DNA of 64,000 nt from Liopterus haemorrhoidalis. Taxonomy: Eukaryota; Arthropoda; Insecta; Coleoptera; Dytiscidae. Below are positions 45,256-56,776 of the stretch, piece after piece. Position numbers and translations under genes: made by a program. Positions within the stretch are counted from its first letter, which is position 1; each line of letters begins with the position of its first letter. The stretch covers positions 59,181,381 through 59,245,380 of the forward strand of contig OZ020611.1 in NCBI GenBank assembly GCA_963971575.1. Direction: 5' to 3'. A model generated the notes under the pieces. It ran no database searches, was not told the origin of the DNA, and saw only the letters and a list, made by a program, of their open reading frames with translations.

Positions 45256-46213
45256 ATCGAGAAGTATTTGTGGGCCAAAGACCATATACAAGACCATGTA
45301 AAGTGTCCAAATGTCTCGGATTCTGATAGCAGTTTTTAGCCGCATTTTAGCTGTTTGTACCGTATTGCAAATTGTCCCGGAAAATATCCTGGATTAGATA
45401 TGCTACGTTCACACTTACATTTTGAATTACAATTTGATATTTTGCACATTATTTGATAATTGTGAAATTGTGTGGGACATATGAAAAATATTAAGGTTTC
45501 AGGTACCAAAATTGTGGCATTAAGGGTACTATAGAAATAATTTACGAAAAATTTAAAAGAATTAATTATTAGAAAATTATTAAAAAATGTACAATTTGTA
45601 TACGCATACCAAATATCATCTCTCTAGATCCAGCTCTTTGGCTACTTGGTACTTAGTGATGATTACCTCCCAAACTCATGTGTAGTGTGTGTTGCGTGTC
45701 ACACAGAGTATGGGACCTACAGTTTAATATGAGTTCCGAACCACTTTTATTTATTTTGGGGAAATTCTCATGGGCAAATACTTATAAAAAATTAATGGGA
45801 AACTATTTTTAAAATGTTTGACGGCACTGGGAGGTAAATGTGGTGCCATATGCACAGCTAACCACATACTAACGAACTGCGCTATAGTCGTTGCCTGGTT
45901 ATACTTATTAAACCCTAAGTAGTTGTCGAAGACATCGCAAAAAAAAGAGAAAAAATAATGATTATTAGTTAGTAAATTTAAATATTCAAATTTAATAATC
46001 CATAAAATAAAACAATGTAAGAAAATTTCATCACCAAATACAAGATATAATAAAAGACATTGTGTAACAAACTAGCGAAACAAATTATTTTCAATTTGCA
46101 GCGTACGAGGTAAGAAACAGAGCAAAGCACAAACATATCCCTTAAATGAGAAACTGGTGTAGACGTAGCATGCAGCGTTGTGCGGTTACTGGGATAAAAA
46201 CATGTAATCTTAC
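45256..46213. other. Intronic interval next to the Dop2R donor
   Basis: No coding region or clear repeat. It lies inside the last Dop2R intron. Confidence 0.4.
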
Positions 46214-46404
46214 CGAGCACTATAGCCAGGGTTTTAGTGGCTTTCCTCTCCTTCTTAGCGGAAGACTTTTCCCGTTTCTTGCGACTGGCCTTGTTGATCC
46301 TGTAGATGGTAAACCGCGCCGCAGCGGTCGCTCTCCTTTCTTTTTTCGATCCACTCCCTCCCCTATCACATTCAGACTCGGCATTTGATATCGTTGATAC
46401 CGTC
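46214..46404 (-). CDS. Dop2R: D2-like dopamine receptor, third intracellular loop/TM6 exon
   Basis: This 191-base exon has acceptor TTGATTGCAG (ending at 46405) and donor G/GTAAGAT (from 46213). It holds one base, 63 codons and one base. The product starts TVSTISNAESECDRGGSGSK, is Lys/Arg/Ser-rich and reads FTIYRINKASRKKREKSSAK, then KERKATKTLAIVLG at the start of TM6. KERKATKTLAIVLG is characteristic of insect D2-like receptors, and this loop end contacts G proteins. The terminal G joins GT of exon 33414-33628 to make Gly, giving a continuous LAIVLGVFLICWVPFF. GC content is higher than the flanks. Overlapping frames at 46146-46388 plus and 46220-46414 minus are shadows. Upstream exons for TM1-TM5 are not in this window, so they lie past 64000. 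Confidence 0.92.
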
Positions 46405-47250
46405 CTGCAATCAAAAATATATTGTGTGTTAGTTTTATTTGCGCACGGACATATTATACAAACTTGGACAGTTGGTTTTTAGTTCCTTTTTATACGTTGA
46501 TAGTGATAGTTGTCCTCAGATAATTACATTTAGAATAGTTTTATGCAAAAAATATATATTTTATGCAGTTATTACGCTAATATCTTCTTAACGATGTAGC
46601 TGTCACTGAAATTGTTCAATCTTCGGTGTTCTTTATTTCCACGATTTTGTAGTTTTCTCCTTCTATTTAGGATTTTCTTTTTATTATCAATATAAAAAAT
46701 ACAATATGTTGAAGTTGAAAAGCAAATATCTTTTCAACCACAACACGAGAGTTATAGAAAATATACATAGAGGGTAAAACTGTAGATATTGTTCATGAAC
46801 ACAAAAAATTATGATTATTTAATGAAAACTGTTTCATATTTTTCATACATTTTTATGGTCAAGTTATACGATAAAGAAATCGTAATGCTGAAACAAAGAA
46901 ATTTAACAATTTCTAACAAGATATCCCTGAAAATGCATGCATTTGTTTCACTGTGGTATAAGCTTACAAAAATATATTTGGCAAAAATCAAGCACTTGTA
47001 TTAAGAGCAGGGCAATCTTCAAGGATTACAAGGTTCTCATTCAAAACTAACAATTTGTATATAAAATTTTACAGTGAATTTTTATCCAATAGGATTTTTC
47101 TTCAGCGATCCTAAGAGGTAAAATTCTGAAATAGACAGAAGTAGAATTTGGCAATGGAATAACTAGAGAAGATCCAATTTATGTCTCTGTCGTTGCACAG
47201 TAACCTTTTTGCGTTTCTCCATGCTGCATGAAATAAACTTGCATGAACGC
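46405..47250. other. Intronic interval without features
   Basis: AT-rich sequence to the right of the Dop2R exon, within the preceding intron of that gene. Nothing supported. Confidence 0.4.
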
Positions 47251-47254
47251 TTTG

Positions 47255-47705
47255 TCAACTTAAATCAATGGCTTTGAATTTTTCTCTTAATTCTCTCTCG
47301 GTAATTCTGGATGTTTTCAATACATTGATACTTGTTTTTGTCGGGAGAAATGGTGTGTCCGTGAAGAAGGCTGCATATCCTTTTTCATGAAACCTCCAAG
47401 ACTTCCAGGACTCTTCATAATAGGTCAAGCAAAAAATCCCAATAGTAAAGCAGAAGCCAATTGTTACCATATAGATAGATTCAGACCTCTCCGGATATCA
47501 TGTGGTGGACGGGAATATTTCTCCAGGTGTGGGAGAAAGTAGAGAGAAAGAAGACTCTCAACAGTTTCTTTATTTGTTGTAATTTCCAATTATTTTTGTA
47601 TTTTTTCATTTCATCGGATATAAAAGGATTTATTGCTTCATTTTCATTGTAGGGATTTCTCAAGGTAGTTTCTGCAGTGTGTAACCAAGTTGTCGAAACT
47701 TTCAA
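47255..47705 (-). pseudogene. Unidentified pair of overlapping-context frames
   Basis: Two consecutive minus-strand frames (47481-47705 and 47255-47470) have more varied amino-acid composition than surrounding noise. The first carries PFISDEMKKYKNNWKLQQIK and FSHTWRNIPVHHM, the second EESWKSWRFHEKGYAAFF and RITERELREKFKAIDLS. They could be pieces of one broken gene separated by a frameshift. I do not recognise the family and assign no function. It may equally be chance. Confidence 0.25.
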
Positions 47706-47865
47706 TACTTGATATCCATATTTATATCATTATGCGATGTTACGGCCTTCGGTCCATGCAGGATAATTTGTTGGGCCACCATGTGCGAGCAAGTTTCTTA
47801 GATACTAACTGGATTATTAATTTCTGCGGTAAGAAGTGACAAATATAGCAGTTAATCGTTATAAA

Positions 47866-48194
47866 CAGGGCAGCCGAGAGGACTTCTGGGGCCCCGGGGA
47901 GAAACTTTCTTGGGCCCTGGGTAATGATCAATTCTATATTCGGGAATTTTTATTAGAATACAGGTGAAAATACAACTGATGACCTAAAAAAAAAGAGGTC
48001 CTCACTTCCAAAAATACAAGCGATGAACAAAAAAAGGTCCTCGCTTCCAAAATACAAGTGAGTGACGGCCACGCGCGTCTGCACTTGCCCCTATGCCAGG
48101 TCGTTCCTAGAGCTCTTCCCATAACTCCGAGGTCCCAAACACTCGGAGGCCCCGGTAATTTTCCCCGGCTACTCCTCCCCTCTTGTCGGGCCTG
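47866..48194. mobile_element. hAT-like MITE with GC-rich ends
   Basis: The ends are CAGGGCAGCCGAGAGGACTT and, reversed, CAGGCCCGACAAGAGGGGAG, with GGGGCCCCGGGG/CCGGGGCC words inside each. The flanks GTTATAAA (47858-47865) and TTTATATA (48195-48202) match at 6 of 8 positions. Inside, the GAGGTCCTC(A/G)CTTCCAAAA word is present twice. Non-coding. Confidence 0.65.
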
Positions 48195-48270
48195 TTTATA
48201 TATGTCAAAATGTAGACTCTCTTTGCCATATGTGGGTTAGATGAGTTAAGTATTAAAATAAAATTCAGCT

Positions 48271-48937
48271 GTGGCCACCACGGGACCGACCGCCATCATA
48301 AAGTACTTATATAAATTACATTCTAGCAGCAGAGTAGAAATATCTTGACCTAATATTTTATAACAGAGATATTATTTATCATGACCATGGAAACGTTACA
48401 TATAAATATGAAAAAATTGAGACTTGGAAAAAAATTCGAAAAATTTTACAGAAATTATTCGAAATTTTTCGTTTTATCAAAAACGTCTCAAATAAAAGTT
48501 ATTAGTTATTACTTTTATAGCAACTTTTAATTAATAAATTTTTTCGAGATATTTTTCTGTTGTGAAATAATTGCAAAAATCTTAAAATCGACACGAGTAA
48601 ACTCCCATTTTTAGTCAACCGATTTTACCAAAAGTTGATCAACTCGTGCCATTGATGGTAGAAGTTTAAACATGAAGTTCCATAAAAATACTTTCAGCCG
48701 AATTTGCTCTGCACGTGTACACAGACAAACGGACAGACGGACAGGCAGACGGACAGACAGACGGACAGACAGACAGACGGACGGACAGACAGACCGACAG
48801 ACATCATGCTAAACATAGTCAAAACGTTATGTAGGGACCTCAATTCATGGAGATCCATCGAAATCTCGAAACGTCAAAATTGGTATGATCACAATACGTC
48901 CCTTATATACGGCCTTATAGTTGCGGTCGGTAAAAAT
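48271..48937 (+). mobile_element. (ACAG)n repeat family B, copy B2
   Basis: It starts CAGCTGTGGCCACCACGGGA with ACCGACCGCC (48285-48294). It runs through ATCATGACCATGGAAACGTT, AAAACGTCTCAAATAAAAGT and TCGACACGAG, then a (ACAG/ACGG)n tract (48718-48803). It ends CGTCCCTTATATACGGCC and GCGGTCGGT (48923-48931), which pairs with the 5' ACCGACCGCC. Inverted subterminal words with an internal microsatellite resemble the HINE design. No coding sequence; the 78-codon frame is produced by the microsatellite. Confidence 0.65.
48718..48803 (+). repeat. (ACAG)/(ACGG)n microsatellite
   Basis: Imperfect GACAGACGGACAGACAGACG tract inside repeat B2. Confidence 0.92.
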
Positions 48938-48939
48938 TA

Positions 48940-50567
48940 AATATTTAAATTGTCATACACAATTCAAATAAACATATACAATTGTCAAGTGATACACTTG
49001 TTTTAAAAACAAATAGTAGTATGAAATAAAAAATGTGTTAACTTTTATTGCATTCATTATATTTTTTTCAGTTTAAATTAATATTATCACATCACGAACA
49101 TTGAAATAATACTTTCTCCCAATATGGCAAAATTATTAATATAAAATAATCCATTTTCATCGATGAAATAAACATGCCTAGGCTTGCTTGCGCTGTTACT
49201 ATGTATAGAGGCGCATATCGTAAGAATATATTGACCACAGGATGGCCAACAATTTACTAAAGTTAATTTATGGTATGATTTAAAAATACGTGTTTGTAAG
49301 CTGGAATTGAATATATGACGTATACAATGGAGTTACTTTCTTTAGCTACTAAACACTGTCACTGCGTAGATGTATCTAATACCGCTGATGAACCACTTGT
49401 GGATTTTCAGCTTCCAAATATCGGTAAATGGGCTTCATCGTTCATTATGATCTTCCTACAAAAATTTTCGTTGCACGTTTTAATAATAAAAACACGTTGT
49501 TGAATCTTAAAATGCTCCTTAACCAATTCCGCCCGACTGACATGAATTGTCAATATTGAACGAAACAAAAATGACGGCTTTTGTACGTTGTAAAATTAAT
49601 ATTTGGCCACTCTGTACAAAGTAATAAAGAGCATACAAAACATCGCCATTATATATAAGATATTTCTTTCAGAAAATGTATCAAAATAATGAAGTTAATT
49701 TTTTAACTTAACAATATTTGTTTGATAGATATTAAAAAACTTTTTAAGCAGGATTAAAAGAAAAATAATAACTTGATGGAAAGACTTTTGATAGTTTTGT
49801 TGAAATTAAACGTTTTATATAAGATAAGTTAAATATAATATCTGAAAAAGTTTTGTACTTTCACGAAAAGTTTTCGCATTATATAAGCATCAGAAAAATA
49901 TAAATAAGGGTGCGTGAAGGCTGTATATTTTAAGTTTGGTAGAACGAAGTGAACCGTAAGCATGCGAGTAAATATGTACAGATGGCGTGTGATTATATGC
50001 TTCAACGCAAAAATTTTTCTGGTTACTTTAGCGGAAATGGAAAAAATAACTCTTGTTGGCGAATAAATATACAAAAAAAACTGATAATCCATCTTACTCG
50101 ATAATTTAAAGGCTGGTTAAGTATTTATTTCAGGAAGCATGGAAAATATTACAATCTAAAATATGATTACGTCAGTTTCTTTTATTAGTATTAACAAAGT
50201 TATCGATTCATATTGTACGTAGACTATAGTGCAAAATTATTTATACCTTACATGCTTAAGTTCCCGGGTTTGAATACCGCAGGCAGAGCCATGCGGTGGC
50301 ATGGAGCAATGGAGAGGTAGCCCCATACGCTTCAGGTATAAAAGCGGAGAAATATAATCGGTTTTAGCACTTTTTAGCTGTATATTTAAGCAGTTCAATC
50401 ATTATCATCGTTAGCGCGACAGCCCGAGGTGAGCCTAGGCCTCCTGTTTCCAAGTTTAATGACCATGTTTTCAACTTATGTACATTCAGGAGTAATTTGG
50501 TCAGTTTACGTCAATTTTTAAGCGTACACAGAAAAGCACCTACTGTTTATAGCCGGTTGCGAACGGC
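48940..50567. other. Non-coding interval (Dop2R intron)
   Basis: No gene is supported. A short GC-richer stretch at 50260-50345 has a B-box-like GGGTTTGAATACCG and may be a decayed SINE head. Confidence 0.4.
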
Positions 50568-50700
50568 TAAGCAGAACCTGTAATTTGTATAAATATTTTT
50601 ACACAAATTATTTGACTTAAGCAGGAATTGAACGTCCGTGCCCTTGCTTAGCGGAAAATAGCAGGTACAAACGATTTAACGTTTGCAGCTATAAGTTGTT
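50568..50700 (-). mobile_element. tRNA-derived SINE-like repeat, copy C2
   Basis: Matches 41068-41205 through AGCAGAACCTGTAATTTGTA, TAAATATTTTTACACAAATT, AAGCAGGAATTGAACGTCCG and GCGGAAAATAGCAGGTACAA. The minus-strand B box is slightly altered. Confidence 0.55.
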
Positions 50701-51556
50701 CAATACTTTGTCAAAAATAGCATCAAAATCTGTTCAACCGTTCTCGAGTTTTAAGGTGACACACAGACAGATTACAGATAGTGTATCAAATCATTCACCC
50801 ACCCCATTTTCCTCGAAAACGCGATGTGTAAACAAATTGGGAAAAAAGATAATTTGAGTTTATTCAACGAATCGAATTCCAGTATTAAAAATTTTCTAAA
50901 CAAACAGGAAGTACAACATATCAAGGATACCTTTAATTTTTGAAATAGAAACATATGTTAAATTAGATATCTTTAGATAGATCTTTTGAATAGAATAAAC
51001 TTTATCAATAATACCTTTTACGGTTTACGAAAAAATGTATTCTCTAGGATTTGAAAATAAAATATTTTTATTTGCAAGTATTCTACCAAAGTGTCTACCA
51101 TTTGATTTTCGACTGTTTTTCGCAAGTTCGTTTTGAGCATTTACTTTCGTTACTTGTGATCATAATTTGTATTTTTCAATAATTATAATACAAAAACAAT
51201 TATATATTTTTACAAATATATGTTTGTTGGAAATAAAACCTCAAACTCAGACGTCAAACGTTAGTTAAATGTTACTGGAGAGTAATATTACCAGCCTAAC
51301 ATTAAAATAGATAAATTCCATGGCTATTTAGACGACTTTTTTCGATCATATTGTAGACTACTAACTTTAAATGACTTAATGAATTAAGTAGAGGCTGTAA
51401 GAAAAGTATATAAACTTTTGTCCGTCACAGTATTTATATGTAAATACTATAAAATCACTGATATTATTAGTTATTCTTTACTTTTAGGCCAATATTTCTG
51501 AAAATTTTGGTGTTGCTGCGTTTCAACCTTTTTTTGTAGTAGTTTGTGTTGTAGAA

Positions 51557-51558
<2 letters not shown>
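50701..51558. other. Non-coding interval
   Basis: A word cluster CAAAATCTGTTCAACCGTTC then TCGAGTTTTAAGGTGACACA with a short ACAG tract (about 50725-50775) recalls family B ends. No gene. Confidence 0.4.

Positions 51559-51642
<84 letters not shown>
51559..51642. repeat. (AT)n microsatellite
   Basis: About 42 AT units without interruption. The Ile/Tyr-repeat frame on the minus strand is its translation and not a gene. Confidence 0.96.
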
Positions 51643-51648
<6 letters not shown>

Positions 51649-52178
51649 CTAAATATAATTATCAATTTAAGAATGAATCTCTTATGAATGCACCAAAACG
51701 TAAAGTTATAATTGTGCTGTTAGTGCTTTCCTGCTCTTCTGTATACCGTATATCGAATGGTATGCAGATACGGCTCCTGCATGGGGCAGCACGATGAATT
51801 GACGTTGAACCGAGTGAAGTTAGATATTTAATTCGTAATGAAAAAATTACGAAAATTTATAGTTATAGACAAAAATATATATATATTTTAGTAGCCTTTT
51901 TACTCGCATGGGTAATATTATATTTATTAATAGAGGCTTGTTGAGGCAATTGCCCCAATCGAGGTATAATAATCAACCCTCGAAAATCCCGTGAGTGAAT
52001 AATGGCTTCGGCAGTTATACCACAATTTTTTGGAAAGTTTTTCCTTGGACCTTAATTGATTGTCATAGCAAAGGCAACTCTCAGGGAAAGCTGGATCCTA
52101 GTTTATGAGATTTGTATATTTTGGCGTGAGAATAATACTACCTTTTCCAACATCCTTTTGGCTTCAGCTCTTATTTTT

Positions 52179-52179
<1 letters not shown>
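51643..52179. other. Non-coding interval
   Basis: No supported feature. Confidence 0.4.
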
Positions 52180-52220
<41 letters not shown>

Positions 52221-52221
52221 T
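52180..52221. repeat. (TAA)n microsatellite
   Basis: About 14 units of AAT/TAA. The Ile-rich frames on both strands are by-products. Confidence 0.95.
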
Positions 52222-53925
52222 TAATTAAGGTTTTATTTATTGTTTTTTTTTTTTTTTGAAATAATTTTATCTTCGCGACATCCTGTGACCGGGCCCTTTC
52301 CTTCAAGCCATAATACATCAAAATCGGTTCAGTGATATTGACACTATTTCAATAATGTATATATGTGTCGATTATATTATTTCATTGAATTATCATGAAC
52401 ATTATCATACATTTATGTATAATCCCACCTTCATTATTATATATCATACAATAGGAAGAAACACTGTACATGTATGTGGTTGGTAACACTGTGCAGAATC
52501 CACATTCCAACTATGTTTTCAACGTATTGTGGTAATAATAAAACATAAAAAGAACATTTATAAGGATTTTGTATTTTTATTACAAGCCTTAAATATTAGC
52601 CTTAGGGCCGAATCCATAAACGTTCCTAAATCTCACCTCATTCTCACCTCAACCTCAATTGGCAATGAGTCACTCATTCGGAATTCAGAAGCAAAAGTTG
52701 GATATTAGTAACTCATTGCCCACTCAGTTAGCTGTCAAATTTGGTAAATAGTGAGATTTGAGGCCAGTAGCTAGCTACCTTAAATTTGACTCATTTAAGA
52801 TTTTGCTTTATATAAATATAGAAATATATTTGTATCAATGTGGATAACGATTTTTTGGAGTATGTAGAGAGTGGAAATGTTTATTTAAATGTGTGTCCAT
52901 ACATTTAGAACGTAAAAACAAACAGTAAACTATTTTTTAATACAAGATAATTGTTTTTATCAGGTGGTCCTGGTTATTCTCTTCAAAATCTCACTGACTA
53001 TGAACTTATTCAGAGATTTCGTTTCTTCTACTTAATTTAGTATATCCAGAAATTACGATACCACAGAAGCATAGGTTGCCTATTCCTCCAGTTGTGACAA
53101 GCATAATTTTTATTAGATATGACTTACATAGATAATTCTTAATTCAATATAATATATCTTTATTTAAGAGAATACATGGCGACTTCCATTTACTTAATCA
53201 ACTTTAAAGCTGCAAAGTAATATAATAAGTTTCCGAAAATATTGCTGCACACCTAGGTAGAAATGTTAAATTTCCCGAAACTAACGAGAACACCGAAAAA
53301 AATCGTTATGGATTTTTTTAATATCACTAGTTTTCCTGGAGTCATTAATTAAGTTGACGGTATTTATATCGAAATAGGAAATTCAGGAGGCAGAAATGTG
53401 GAACTATTTTGAAATAGAAAAAGCTAGGTATGATTAAACGAGCAAGTAGTTGCAGGTACAAACTGTGAAGTCTTGGACATTGATATTCGTTGACCAAGAT
53501 CTGCTCAACATATTTGAAGAAAATTGATTGTCTGGAATTATTCTGGGAAGTAGTGCATATAAATAAACCCGTTATTTATATATGTCAATTTCAAACCATA
53601 CTACAAGAGCAAAAATTCGATACAACTATTCCCAAATTAGAACAAAAAATGTAGTGGAATGAACTTTCGGTACATCGAAGTTAAGATATTCCAAAGTTAA
53701 ACTCATAATTTCGGTACATCGGTATTCGGTACATTACTTTGTAGTTCAGACCAGTACAGTTTTCTACTGAATAATGTATCGTTGAACTCAACTACAACAC
53801 CTGTCAACGGCGATCGACGTGTTGAAGACTTTTTTTTCTGCCTCAAACCGTGCCATAGCTGTATTTATAATAGTATGACTGTAGACGAACTTACAGAATG
53901 TAAGACAAGATCATGTATACTAACA
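52222..53925. other. Non-coding interval, possible MITE start at 52608
   Basis: GGGCCGAATCCATAAACGTT at 52608 resembles the G-rich ends of Harbinger/ISL2EU-type MITEs, but no partner end was found. The rest is AT-rich with no gene. Confidence 0.4.
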
Positions 53926-53933
53926 GTGGCGGC

Positions 53934-54971
53934 GGTCGCTATTAATATTTAGGGAGGGGGCAGGACATATGTGAGGGGGCACTATTTTTAGAGTTTTGTA
54001 GATATGACCATCAAAAACCCCTTTTAACGTCACTCATGTGTCTATCTGTCTGTGCGGTAGAAATTGTAGCCAAACGGCTTAACATAGAAAGTTGAAATTT
54101 GGCATGCTTATACAACTCTTTGACACACATATAGAAAAAATACTGAAAAATACACTCCGAGGTAAATATAAACAATTATGTATTTAATAAAGGAATAAAT
54201 ATATTTTTAAAATTTTGAATGGCATACCAAATGAAACCTCCTAATACCTGGACCAATAAACAAATTTTTGCTTTTGAAAAATATTTTTTTATGGGTCTTT
54301 TGCCAAAAATATGTAAAAAAACTTTTGTCCCCCACCTTCTCAGAGGGATTGATCTAAAAATCTGAAAAAAAATCTCCATAATGAACATTAATGGGAACCG
54401 GAATAGTTCAACAGGAATTGGTTTTTTAAAAAATTTATATTTTTTGGTATTTTAAAAAAAAAATATTTTTCTAAAAATAATTGTGTGGTATCAAAAGAAA
54501 GCTCTTGGGACGAAAAGGAACAACAAGTAGTTTTTTAAAATTGTTTTTTTAACACGATTTTAGCCAGAATTGTGGTGAAAAAGTTCCTGTACTCTTAGTA
54601 CTTAAATAACGAATAAAAATGATTATCAAAAATCTGATAACAAATATTCCTAAACATTCAGTATTATGTTGACTTCTTACAGTTATTAAATACCCACAAA
54701 ACCCTGAAATTTGTGAAAATTCACACTTCACATCATTTTTTTATCGTTATAAATATTAATGAAAATATGATGATTTGAGTTTTGAAAAGATGAAAGTGGC
54801 CGTAAGCAGCCCTTTGAACCGTTCCCATATTTCACAATTCGAAATATTCCCAAAATGAATCTGGAACTTAGTAAAAATTTTTATTTTCTTCAAACATATC
54901 TGGGAAGGGGGGCAGATGGGGGCCAGAACAATTTTTAAGTAGCCGCCTTGCCCCCATTGGCACCATCACTG
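53934..54971. mobile_element. hAT-like element carrying a Helentron-like insertion
   Basis: The ends CAGTGGCGGCGGTCGC and, reversed, CAGTGATGGTGCCAATGG lead on both sides to a G-rich block (GGGAGGGGGCAGG; GGGGGCAAGGCGG). The flanks TATACTAA (53926-53933) and TAGACTAT (54972-54979) match at 6 of 8. Most of its interior is Helentron-like copy A3. Confidence 0.65.
53990..54734 (+). mobile_element. Helentron/HINE-like element, copy A3
   Basis: It starts AGAGTTTTGTAGATATGACC, has a short TCTGTCTGT tract, GTAGAAATTGTAGCCAAACG and GGCATGCTTATACAACTCTT. It ends ATACCCACAAAACCCTGAAA, the hairpin TTGTGAAAATTCACAC (54711-54726) and TTCACATCA. The asymmetric inverted pair and hairpin are as in A1. Confidence 0.7.
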
Positions 54972-54979
54972 TAGACTAT

Positions 54980-56053
54980 GGGCCGAGAGTTCCAGTTGCT
55001 AATAAACTGTCCTATAAATTTATTGGCAACATAATTGTTTTTCCGAGAGTTCCACCCTGAAATAGTTATTAGGTTGCTAATAAATAGGCTTATTTGTCTA
55101 ATAACTTATAGGCAACATGAAGTACTTAATAAAGTGACATATCACCAAAAACATATTCGCAAAATGTGTTAATATTTCAATTTTAATTGAAAAACAGTAT
55201 AATTTTAAAAGAATATAAAAATGTGTAGTTTTTATACATCCATATTCTTTCTATAATGGTGATTTTAGTGTTTTATATACATTTTAGTTGTATTTTGACG
55301 AAATCGACGATCTGTTTGGATGAATTTATAAATTATAGACAACAGTTTTTAGAATATTTTGGGCATTTATTGTAAATGTGATATATAAAGAACAATATAT
55401 AAATATATATTTTGTATTTTATTTTTACATATGTATTTCTTTCAATTACGATTACAACACATTACTATTTATATAAAAATGATAGAAAATAAGAAGATAG
55501 AGGCAATTATTGGCAGAATAATAAAGATGTGTGGCTGAAAATTGCTGATAAGTTTAATTCATATTGTTTTATTATTTTATTAAGGAATCTAAAATAAAGC
55601 AAAATATTGCTGTATTCCTATTTTCAATCACTTTTTTATTATAAAATGTTATATTTATGGTATTAACTCCTCTTCTATTTATATTATCTTCGTTTTCTGT
55701 GGTAAAATTTGGTAAAATTTGAACGCCGTTTAATTGTCATTTTAACAGTAACACAAAAAATATACGTAACGTCATTGAATGTAAAGTCAAACTATTTAAT
55801 GTCAAAATATTCAATGTCAAAATTTCATCTCACTTTAGCTCTACAAGTTTACGTATAGCTCTATCCCTCTTGCACCGTGTTACTATCGTGTTATTATAAG
55901 AAATATCAATACAAAAACAAAATATTATATTGCTAATAAACTATTAGAAGGATTTTGTAACTTGGAAATCACCAATAAATTTATTAGCTTCATAAATATA
56001 TTATGTGTCTTATAACTATTAAGGAGTTTATTAGGAACTGGAACTCTTGGCCC
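54980..56053. mobile_element. 1.07-kb MITE with GGGCCRAGAGTTCCAGTT ends
   Basis: The ends are GGGCCGAGAGTTCCAGTT and, reversed, GGGCCAAGAGTTCCAGTT, 17 of 18 bases matching. TAATAAA-type words (CTAATAAACTG; CTAATAAACTCC) continue both arms. Flanks are TAT and TAG, giving no exact duplication. Such G-rich ends suggest the PIF/Harbinger or ISL2EU group. It begins at the last base of the neighbouring hAT duplication. No transposase. Confidence 0.65.
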
Positions 56054-56742
56054 TAGGTTTAATTATTTTTACCTCTGTTATAATGAAATGATACAAGAAG
56101 ATATAATTTTTGTCCTAGAATGATCACCGACATCCTATAAAAATTTGGCACAAGAAGAAGAAAGGTTATGTATATGTTCGTAGTTTAAACCAAGGTTAAA
56201 CAATAAGTTAGTAAATATAGAAGTTGTTTAACGGTTTCGCAAGGCGGAATAATCCAAGATATTACTAAATGAAATGAACTAAACGTTCTAATTGTGCATT
56301 TCTCAATACACTTGACATAACTAACATAACCGTCACATCTAAGCGCAACTATCCAACTGAATTAAGACCACTCAAACTGATCAATTCATTATGTCTAATT
56401 AAATATCAGGAGCGAATACGAAGATTACAGTGATTCAACATGCATCTCATACACAGTCCGCTGCGTTACACTCTCAGTGGGACATGTTCTGTTGCGGCTG
56501 CCGACTGCCGCATAAGACTTTATGTAGTTGGTGTATTCTACTCACTGAGACCTGACCGACCCTCAATTCATATATGCAGGCGATGACGCGCATCAAAGCA
56601 TACCTTAGGGATTACAGCTCGTTTGAGTTTACGTTATGAACCATCACGTACCCTTGAAATGCACTGGTTGGATGATTGTTCTTTCTAATTGTGCTAAAAG
56701 TAATTTATATTTAACCACAATATTTATTTTAACTCCCTAGCG
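56054..56742. other. Non-coding interval with GC-richer stretch at 56400-56660
   Basis: The GC-richer stretch has no open frame with recognisable domain and no splice-flanked exon that I can support. Confidence 0.4.
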
Positions 56743-56776
56743 CAGCGGTTCTTAAACTTGTAGAACACGAGTACCC

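Larger units (their letters stand above)
33629..46213 (-). other. Last intron of Dop2R, 12.6 kb, transposon-rich
   Basis: The donor is G/GTAAGAT at 46213 and the acceptor ATATGCAG ends at 33629. The intron is phase 1 and restores a Gly codon. It holds a satellite array, a solo LTR, a pogo element with two nested insertions, SINE-like pieces, a LINE 5' fragment and Helentron-like fragments, each listed separately. No other host gene was found inside. Confidence 0.85.

Noticed and set aside
46146..46388. 80-codon plus-strand frame
   Set aside because: It is antisense to the Dop2R exon, which has matching splice sites and conserved receptor sequence.
48704..48940. Thr/Asp/Arg-repeat frame
   Set aside because: It is the translation of the (ACAG/ACGG)n tract in repeat B2.
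51471..51665. Ile/Tyr-repeat frame
   Set aside because: It is the translation of the (AT)n microsatellite.
52056..52321. Ile-repeat frames on both strands
   Set aside because: They are produced by the (TAA)n microsatellite.
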